DNA of 11,083 bases from Chrysochromulina tobinii (taxonomy: Eukaryota > Haptophyta > Prymnesiales > Chrysochromulinaceae). The position numbers and the translations under genes are program-made. Positions 5,917 to 11,083 of this stretch are shown one piece after another; the stretch's first letter is position 1; each line of letters opens with the position of its first letter. The stretch covers positions 1 to 11,083 of the forward strand of contig JWZX01001708.1 of the NCBI GenBank assembly GCA_001275005.1, read 5' to 3'. The notes under the pieces are model-generated. The model searched no databases and was not told the origin of the DNA. It saw nothing but the letters and a program-made list of their open reading frames with translations.

Positions 5917-6675
5917 TCACCACCCTGCAGGCAACCACCCTGCAGGCGTCGGCTGGCCGGCCGCCCACTTGCCCTCCCGGCGGACGGGCATCGGCAGCCC
6001 GAGGCGCTTTACGTTTCGCTCGGCCTCCTCGCGCGATATCGTCTTCACCTCCTTGCCGTCCTGCATTTGCCATGCGCTCCGCTCATCGGCCGTCCACTTT
6101 ACGCTCTCGCCCACCTCTTTGCCTGCCTTGTAGAACCCCACCTCGATGTTGCCGCTGGCATACAGGTACGTCCCTTGCCCCTCCATCTTGTCGGCCTTCC
6201 ACTCGCCCTCGTAGACGTCGCCTTCTTTCCACCGGTAGATGCCGCGCCCCTCCTTATTGTCAGCCTTGTACTCGCCCTCGTAGACGTCTTTGTTGGCATA
6301 CGTGGAGATGCCCTGCCCCTCGCTCTTGTTATCCTTGAACTCGCCCTTGTAGACGGAGCCGCTTGCAAACTTGTAGACGGAGCCGTGCCCCTCCTTATTG
6401 TTAGCCTCCATCTTGTCGGCCTTCCACTCGCCCTCGTAGACGTCGCCTTCTTTCCACGTGTAGGTGCCGCGCCCCTCCTTATTGTCAGCCTTGTACTCGC
6501 CCTTGTAGACGTCGCCTTCTTTCCAAGTGTAGGTGCCGCGCCCCTCCTTATTGTTAGCCTTGCACTCGCCTTTGTAGACGGAGCCGCTTACAAACTTGTA
6601 GGTGCCGCGCCCCTCGCACTGCCCGGCCGCATTCCTCTCGCCATCGTACTCGTCGGCCTGCTTACGTCCGGCCAT
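5917..6675 (-). CDS. MORN-repeat protein
   Basis: Protein of 252 aa from ATG 6675 (MAGRKQADEYDGERN); the open frame reaches 6690, but no ATG lies further upstream. It has about eight MORN units of 23 residues (pattern Y-x-G-E-x(7)-E-G-x-G-x-Y-x-x(3)-G-x-V), for example YKGEYKADNKEGRGTYTW. The eighth, EVGFYKAGKEVGESVKW, is degenerate. Unit 4 is longer, with ADKMEANNKEGHGSVYKF where neighbours have ADNKEGRGTYTW. After the repeats comes a charged tail (ADERSAWQMQDGKEV, EEAERNVKRLGLP) ending PAGWLPAGW. MORN arrays form beta-hairpin strips that mediate protein-protein contacts or dimerisation, and some bind lipid; the function here is unspecified. There is no signal peptide or catalytic domain. 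Highly similar units at DNA level show recent repeat exchange. The gene is divergent from a possible gene at 6812. Confidence 0.85.
   Translation of the reverse strand: MAGRKQADEYDGERNAAGQCEGRGTYKFVSGSVYKGECKANNKEGRGTYTWKEGDVYKGEYKADNKEGRGTYTWKEGDVYEGEWKADKMEANNKEGHGSVYKFASGSVYKGEFKDNKSEGQGISTYANKDVYEGEYKADNKEGRGIYRWKEGDVYEGEWKADKMEGQGTYLYASGNIEVGFYKAGKEVGESVKWTADERSAWQMQDGKEVKTISREEAERNVKRLGLPMPVRREGKWAAGQPTPAGWLPAGW
6180..6457. repeat. 53-bp exact direct repeat within the MORN array
   Basis: The sequence starting CCTCCATCTTGTCGGCC is identical at 6180-6232 and 6405-6457 (period 225 bp). Other unit-length (69-bp) repeats in the array are close to identical, including third codon positions, which points to gene conversion or unequal exchange rather than selection on protein alone. 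Confidence 0.85.
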
Positions 6676-6811
6676 CTCCGGTCCAAGCACAGAATTCAGA
6701 AAAAGACAAAGAACTCCGACACTTGCTCTAAACTCGAAAGTGAAAGTACATGTACAAGTTCAGACCCCTTTCGTAACCGCGCCCTCTCCTGTATCGGCCG
6801 ACGCAGAGCCC
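6676..6811. promoter_or_regulatory. Possible divergent promoter between the MORN gene and a candidate gene at 6812
   Basis: A 136-bp spacer with an AT-rich core (AGAATTCAGAAAAAGACAAA) and a 10-bp palindrome GTACATGTAC at 6746-6755. The assignment depends on the start chosen for the MORN gene and on the weak gene model downstream. Confidence 0.3.
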
Positions 6812-7646
6812 ATGGCGACCTTGTCCCTGTCGCCTGATGCACGCTTTGACGGTCGGGAATTGCTCATCAAGTACATACGTACCTCTGCCGAGCAGGTGAG
6901 CGAAAACGGCAATGTCTCTGCGGCTGCCTGGCACTCATTGGCACATGCCGTTTTATGCTTTTCTTTGCTTTTCTTTGCTTTGCCGCCTGGCCGGCTGAGC
7001 CAGAGCTGTTGACACCTGGCCTGCACGTTTGGCCAACGCCATGGCCATCAGCCGTGAGGGTGCCAGCCCAAACTCGCTCGCTGGACGCGCCTTGACAGCC
7101 TTGGCAGCCAATAGAAACTCAGCAATGAAAAGCTCTGACCCGACGTCCCGTGCTTGTCTGTCCTGTGCTCAGTGAGAATGGGTGGTGACGGCAGTGGAAA
7201 AGGCGTGAATCGGGCCTCGACACAGTCTTGACCATGGTACGCCATGGCGCCGACGCCTACGAGGCCTGGCAGGTGTGCGGAGAGCCCACTACATGAATGC
7301 TCATAGGCTCTTGCGCAGGGCCTGCGCCGTGACACCCTCGAGTGGCATCACGAGTGGCAGCACTGTCGACTCTTCACTGGTTCGGCACACGGGCGCCACG
7401 TCAGCAACGCCCGTCGTACCACTGACATCGCGGAGAATAGCAGAGGCACCGTTGACGACACGTACGGGCACGACACTTGCCTTGCCAACTCGCAAGGGTA
7501 CCCCAGAAGTGGAACAGGCTGGAAACACCAAGGGCGTGTACTGGCTTGCGTTCCAAACGGCGCACAAGAAGGCCACGTTCAAGTACGATGCGGCGCGCTC
7601 GGGCAATCAGTTGCGCACCATAGGGCATAGGCATGCCAGTTGCTGA
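6812..7646 (+). CDS. Unidentified, tentative spliced gene model
   Basis: I do not recognise this protein. Exon 1, 6812..6895, codes for 28 residues (MATLSLSPDARFDGRELLIK, then YIRTSAEQ) and ends at a strong donor, CAG|GTGAGC. An intron to 7194 holds two and a half copies of CTTTTCTTTG. Exon 2, 7195..7272, follows GGCAG|TGG and reads WKRRESGLDTVLTMVRHG then ADAYEAWQ, ending CAG|GTGTGC; both junctions are phase 0. A possible last exon, 7518..7646, starts after AACAG and reads AGNTKGVYWLAFQTAHKK and on to a TGA. This segment has high GC at third codon positions, as expected of coding DNA here. The total would be 96 aa. The LDTVLTMVRHGADAYEAW helix vaguely resembles an ARM-type repeat. Exon 1 is the best supported part; exons 2 and 3 are guesses. 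A decayed gene or chance is quite possible. Confidence 0.25.
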
Positions 7647-8088
7647 GCTCGAGCACTCACGATGCACCATGTGGTGCGCCATCTCAAAAACATGCGATGC
7701 GATCCGCATGTGCCGATGCCGTTGGCGGGCTCCGCGCGCGGCCGGGCTAAGCATGTGTGTGGAGTACGTGCCGGGGGTGCAGCCAGCCGCGGGAGCAGCC
7801 ACGGGGACATCAGGGAGACGCTCAGGAAGCCTCGGCCCGCGACCCTTTCCCAATACATGAAAGAGGGTTTTCGGCCGAATTTAGAGACAGTAGGGTAAGG
7901 TCATGGTGACGTATGTATGCGTTCAGGCCTTCACACATATACCACAGCAGGCGTGCCAGGCTGGGGGGACCGTCGGAGCCCGCTCCGACGCTAGTAGGGT
8001 CCATGTTTCTATAGCCCAGTACATGAATTGGGGCTGAACTTGTAGGTGTCTGTCTGTGCTCGGGAGCGCACTTGGGTAGACCGCGAAT
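7647..8088 (+). other. Gene-poor spacer upstream of the four-span membrane gene
   Basis: No convincing exon. It holds a mixed-composition stretch, and closer to the next gene a strong inverted repeat at 7971-7990 (separate entry). An in-frame TAG just before the ATG at 8089 closes the downstream frame, so this DNA is probably promoter and 5' UTR. Confidence 0.4.
7971..7990. repeat. Inverted repeat, 9-bp perfect stem with a 2-nt centre
   Basis: CGTCGGAGC and GCTCCGACG are separated by CC. It lies 98 bp before the ATG at 8089, in the probable promoter or 5' UTR. As RNA it would form a GC-rich hairpin; as DNA it could bind a dimeric regulator. Confidence 0.7.
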
Positions 8089-9102
8089 ATGCTGTACGCG
8101 GACAAGCAGGCACTCGAAACAGATCTCAAGGTCTCTCTCCTGGCCATCCGCGAGCGCGAGCTCGAGCTCTACGCCGATAATTGCCGCCACATCGGGGCGC
8201 AGGCCGCGCTGCTCGCTGGCTTTGCCTACAGTGCTCTCACCTTCGAGGTGGCGGATGTAGACTCCGTGTGCACGATCGCGTTGGCCATGAAAAGCTCATG
8301 CAGCGTCATGGAGATGGCAACATTCTTCGGCGGCGTGTACCAGCTCGTTGCCTATGCCTCGATGGCGCTCAACACATTGGCGATCTTTCGGTCTCTGCTC
8401 TCTTCGATGCTGGGCCCGGGCCTCGCGCTGCGCGGGCAGGACGGCGCCATGGACCAGGCCGTCGAGGGTCTCGCGCTCGAGTACCGCACCACCTACACCC
8501 TCTTCATCACGGCCGTCGTTCTGTATTTCCTGTTCATCATGATGTGGATCACGATGGATTACGATCCCGATTACGGCTGGAAGGACGCGTCGGTGCACGT
8601 TCTGCTCGCGTTCACCTTCTTGCACTTCATTTGGTCGACGCTCTCCTCGGTCAAGCGTATCTGGAAAAAGTTCCGGCTACCGCCCGAGTGCTCCGTTGCG
8701 GGCAATTTCGACCCCGACGGCACCGCCGGCACGAGCATCCGGCAGCGCTCGAAGGAGGCGATTGAGTTGGATCGGCTCTCCGTGAACAAGAGGTGGCGCG
8801 ACTGGCCGCGCCGGCAGTATCTTTACCTCACCATCGCCACGGACGAGATCCTGGGTATTTCCTCGTCGACCTTCGAGGAGCGCTACAAAAAGTCCGCCAA
8901 GGAGAAGGTTGGCAAGCAAGGTCGGGCCAAGAATAATTCCCTCTACGCGATCATCCAGTATCTCGAGGCCGGGCCGCAACAGCCGGCGGCGGGCGGGCGG
9001 CGCCCCGAAGAGAAGTCTCGCCTCGCGGCGTACGACTCTGCGGGAGCCGACCACCTGCATGCAGGTGGCACTATCTCTCCTGGAGATAGTGAGGCGAGCT
9101 GA
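8089..9102 (+). CDS. Four-span membrane protein of a GPGLALRG-motif algal family, possibly Orai-related
   Basis: Single-exon frame of 337 aa. The N-terminus (1-30) is helical and charged (KQALETDLKVSLLAIRERE). Apolar spans are at about 35-54 (GAQAALLAGFAYSALTF), 77-103, 135-157 (YTLFITAVVLYFLFIMMWIT) and 166-186. Between spans 2 and 3 is GPGLALRGQDG (109-119), a motif I associate with a family common in algae and oomycetes. Span 1, with a small-residue LLAGFA pattern after an amphipathic helix, plus four spans in all, resembles Orai (CRAC) calcium channels, whose first helix has LLSGFA. Homology to Orai is a hypothesis. The C-terminal 150 residues are cytosol-like and basic (KRIWKKFRLP, RRQYLYL, EERYKKSAKEK), ending in a low-complexity tail coded by two hairpins. 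An in-frame stop lies just upstream of the ATG, supporting the start. GC-rich third positions support coding. Confidence 0.75.
   Translation: MLYADKQALETDLKVSLLAIRERELELYADNCRHIGAQAALLAGFAYSALTFEVADVDSVCTIALAMKSSCSVMEMATFFGGVYQLVAYASMALNTLAIFRSLLSSMLGPGLALRGQDGAMDQAVEGLALEYRTTYTLFITAVVLYFLFIMMWITMDYDPDYGWKDASVHVLLAFTFLHFIWSTLSSVKRIWKKFRLPPECSVAGNFDPDGTAGTSIRQRSKEAIELDRLSVNKRWRDWPRRQYLYLTIATDEILGISSSTFEERYKKSAKEKVGKQGRAKNNSLYAIIQYLEAGPQQPAAGGRRPEEKSRLAAYDSAGADHLHAGGTISPGDSEAS
9051..9091. repeat. Two adjacent inverted repeats at the 3' end of the coding region
   Basis: An 18-bp perfect palindrome at 9051-9068 (CCACCTGCATGCAGGTGG) abuts a second inverted repeat at 9069-9091, stem CACTATCTC/GAGATAGTG with a 5-nt TCCTG loop. 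Both are inside the coding frame, ending 9 bp before the TGA. They encode HLHAGG and TISPGDSE. Confidence 0.9.
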
Positions 9103-9539
9103 GACGTGCCCCAGTGCCCCACGGCTTGCCATGATACCGCCATAGTAGATCTAGAACATCAATGTTGTTTGTGCGTGTTCTATCGCGCTCGTCTCAGATC
9201 ACAGCACGCACGACACACAGACACACTGACACACACGACACAACCAACCGGACGTCCCGGTAGCGCGCGGCGCGGGCTTGTTTAAAAAATCAAGAAATGT
9301 TATTTGTTGATTGTTCGTAGCGGATGTGCGGATCGTACCCGCACAATAGACAATGTTGCTTGCTTAATGCTTTCAGTTCGACACTTCTTGAATCGGAGGA
9401 TTTAGCAGCCAGTTGGCCGTCTGTTCACAGGCTGAGAGGGAAATACTCGTGCAGGTCTTCACTGTGTCTTGTTTCGGAACTGAACTGAACTGAACTGAAC
9501 TGAACTTGTTTCGCTGTTAACAAAAGAGCCCAAACTGTT
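9103..9539 (+). other. Intergenic region with simple repeats, probable promoter of the Mpv17-family gene
   Basis: It holds a CA-rich tract at 9202-9249 (CACGCACGACACACAG and on), an AT-rich patch at 9280-9320 (TTTAAAAAATCAAG), and a GAACT pentamer array at 9477-9506. No coding frame is supported. The final 60 bp, including TTAACAAAAGAGCCC, probably is 5' UTR. Confidence 0.5.
9477..9506 (+). repeat. Six perfect GAACT pentamers
   Basis: 30 bp of head-to-tail GAACT ending 33 bp before the ATG at 9540. It sits in the probable core promoter or 5' UTR. Confidence 0.95.
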
Positions 9540-10292
9540 ATGTTTCGTCTGCATGTTTCGTCGATTGTCCTCAGTCCACTCTGCGTCCACACCTACTTAT
9601 CGCTCATGCCGTTGTGCCTCGCGCTTGCGAGCATAGGGCTGGTGCACACAGCAACAACCGACACATCAACCCTTAGATTTCGCGGCGGGGCTGCGGTGCA
9701 GCTGAGTGCGCTCAGAACGGCAGCGAGCTCTCTGGGTGTGGCATATTCGGCAGCACTTGTGGCCAAGCCGATCTTGACGAAATCACTCACGAGCGCAGCC
9801 ATTTTTGCACTGTCCGACGCCTCTGCCCAGAGGCTGGAATCTTCCGGCACGGGCAAACGCGATGGAAAGCGCACGCTCGTGACGGCCTTAATTGGTCTGT
9901 GCTATTTTGGCCCAGCCTTGCACTTCTACCTCAATTGGGTCACGTGGCTTATCCCGGGAGATGGATTACTATCCACGCTCCTGAAGACGTTGGTCGGGCA
10001 GCTTGGCTTCGGACCGGTAGTGACGTGCATCTTCTTCGGGGCGTTCTTAATCTCAGAGTTCGGCCTTTCAGCCGGCCTCAGGCGCTGGCCTGCCAAGATC
10101 AAGCAAGATCTCTTCGTCACCTGGGCATCAGAGCTGTGTTTCTGGCCATTTGTCGACTTGATCTGTTTCAGCTTCGTGCCTCTGCTGTGGATACCGCTCG
10201 GCTACAACCTCGCCAATTTCTTTTGGACTATCTTCTTGGCAATGCAAGCCTCAAAACCTATTGCGGGTGCACAAAAAGGTCCGAAGCCATGA
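9540..10292 (+). CDS. Mpv17/PMP22-family integral membrane protein
   Basis: Single-exon, 250 aa. Known family members (Mpv17, PMP22, yeast Sym1) are small multi-span proteins of the inner mitochondrial or peroxisomal membrane, some forming channels. Family marks seen: AKPILTKSLTSAAIFALSDA near the first core span; then RDGKRTLVTALIGLCYFGPALHFYLNW, matching the R..R...G....GP..H.WY core; KIKQDLFVTWASELCFWPFVD, close to the WP-x-x-x-x-x-F family motif; and a final NLANFFWTIFL. The N-terminal 50 residues are an addition: an apolar stretch (PLCLALASIGLVHTA) then TLRFRGG, which suggests a signal-peptide-led, perhaps plastid or endomembrane, version. Start choice: the ATG at 9540 gives the longest frame; Met23 at 9606 gives a cleaner signal peptide and is a real alternative. 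Confidence 0.85.
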   Translation: MFRLHVSSIVLSPLCVHTYLSLMPLCLALASIGLVHTATTDTSTLRFRGGAAVQLSALRTAASSLGVAYSAALVAKPILTKSLTSAAIFALSDASAQRLESSGTGKRDGKRTLVTALIGLCYFGPALHFYLNWVTWLIPGDGLLSTLLKTLVGQLGFGPVVTCIFFGAFLISEFGLSAGLRRWPAKIKQDLFVTWASELCFWPFVDLICFSFVPLLWIPLGYNLANFFWTIFLAMQASKPIAGAQKGPKP

Positions 10293-10811
10293 AGATGCCC
10301 AAAAAGGCGGTTTTAAGGCGGTTCTCTGCCTATGGCTTTGGAAGTAGCGAGTATCCGTAAGTTGCTACTCAAACGTCCTCAAACGCAGCTATAGCAGCAC
10401 TCTCAATTGAGCAGACTCTACGGGTATACACAGCGGTCAGCGCCGTTGCGTACTTGCGTTCTCACGCAATGGGTAGGTACCACTTGTCGCGGACCGACGG
10501 GGGGGCGCGTTCTGGAAGGGGTATTCAAGTTGCCCCTTAGCCCGCCGCAGGCGCGAAAATTTGGGCACTATTTACTGCAAATAACAGCTGTTTACACTGT
10601 AAGGATGCCTGACCATAACAAACCATAACCAGACCATTGTGCCCAGACTACACATTCGCTATTCGTCTGACCAAGATGTCGTCGACTACTGTACATACAA
10701 TACCGTACACCGCACAGCGCGCTTACAAGACAAACTGTCTCCACGCTATTATTGATGTGTGTTATATGTACACAGCTCATCACAGCGTAACATAATGGAT
10801 TTGGGATTTTT

Positions 10812-10831
10812 GGGAGGTAGGGAAGGGTGGG
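10812..10831 (+). other. G-quadruplex-type motif
   Basis: Four GGG tracts at 10812-10814, 10820-10822, 10825-10827 and 10829-10831, with loops of 5, 2 and 1 nt. Short loops favour stable folding. Further G-runs and GGTA repeats follow at 10845-10861 and 10890-10902. Confidence 0.6.
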
Positions 10832-10857
10832 TGTGCCGCATTTTGGGTAGGTAGGTA

Positions 10858-10874
10858 GGGGTGGCCGCCACCCC
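10858..10874. repeat. 17-bp interrupted palindrome
   Basis: GGGGTGGC and GCCACCCC around one central C, inside the G-rich block and flanked on both sides by GGTAGGTAGG. Confidence 0.75.
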
Positions 10875-10945
10875 AGGCCGGTTGGCCCAGGGTAGGTAGG
10901 TACCCCCTCCCCCTCGTCTGGTCTTTGAGAAAAAAATGGGGTTAG

Positions 10946-11083
10946 GGGGTCGAACGCGGCGGCCGAAGCGTCACGAGTGATGTCATTCTCGACTCCGCCT
11001 TCCAGAGGCAGTTTGACGACTTCGACCGCCCGTTCCGTCTGAAACCCACAGACCCGATGCTTCGGCTATCGGTTTGTGTGTTG
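10946..11083 (+). CDS. Possible internal exon, open at the right edge
   Basis: 46 codons open after GGTTAG, which could be a splice acceptor. They read GVERGGRSVTSDVILDSAFQ and then RQFDDFDRPFRLK to the edge. I do not recognise the protein. The in-frame TAG at 10943-10945 closes the frame upstream, so if real it is an exon starting here or a gene starting at the internal Met. The bias toward G/C at third positions is moderate. It could equally be chance. Confidence 0.2.

Larger units (their letters stand above)
10293..11083. other. Right-end region without a recognised gene
   Basis: After the Mpv17-family stop there is a short GGCGGTT direct repeat (GGCGGTTTTAAGGCGGTTC, 10306-10324), mixed-composition DNA to about 10790, then a G-rich block at 10800-10950 containing GTAG/GGTA repeats, a G-quadruplex-type motif and a hairpin. 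From 10946 a frame is open to the window edge (separate entry). Confidence 0.5.

Noticed and set aside
7518-7646. AP2/ERF-like DNA-binding segment (KGVYW then KKATFKYD)
   Set aside because: Spacing is loosely similar, but the key Trp/Gly and FD-x-x-x-x-A-A-x-A-Y-D part are absent downstream.
7301-7853. Open frames on the - strand (101 and 150 codons)
   Set aside because: No recognisable motif; third-position composition is better for the + strand in 7530-7620.
8677-9132. 151-codon open frame on the - strand
   Set aside because: Shadow of the four-span membrane protein gene; GC-rich coding DNA commonly leaves open antisense frames.

Overview
The window looks like nuclear DNA from a compact, GC-rich, unicellular alga, most likely a haptophyte (coccolithophore-like); the species is inference. 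Support: short GT-AG introns break conserved domains and restore them when removed. A lumen-type FKBP carries a twin-arginine-like leader. The gene mix (Mpv17, MORN, ubiquitin-like membrane protein, hnRNP-like RRM protein) is eukaryotic, and intergenic gaps are 0.1-0.9 kb. No tRNA, rRNA, CRISPR array, insertion sequence or viral gene was recognised.

Layout. 1-1451 (-): two-RRM, Gly/Met-rich RNA-binding protein running off the left edge, with an intron made of duplicated exon end plus an 11-bp minisatellite. 1452-1735: divergent promoter with a 14-bp palindrome and a CACGTG box. 1736-2505 (+): plastid-lumen-type FKBP with one 140-bp intron. 2605-3342 (+): probable ATC-hydrolase-like protein. 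3498-4992 (+): KOW-like plus ubiquitin-like plus multi-membrane-span protein with two introns; the first is again a minisatellite between 27-bp direct repeats. 4993-5916: no gene recognised. 5917-6675 (-): MORN-repeat protein. 6812-7646 (+): weak, unidentified spliced gene model. 8089-9102 (+): four-span membrane protein of a GPGLALRG-containing algal family, possibly Orai-related, bracketed by strong inverted repeats. 9540-10292 (+): Mpv17/PMP22-family protein. 10293-11083: G-rich intergenic DNA, with a possible exon open at the right edge.

The genes do not form an obvious pathway; they read as ordinary neighbours in a dense eukaryotic genome. The most striking signal is in the introns. Two introns in unrelated genes share one architecture: a direct repeat of exactly 27 bp, one copy of which is coding exon, flanks an array of 10- or 11-bp units. 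In the sense direction the units carry TGAT, often CTGAT, which fits a loose branch-point consensus and also supplies stop codons if the intron is retained. A third intron has a decayed array of the same kind. This looks like intron birth by tandem duplication followed by minisatellite growth.
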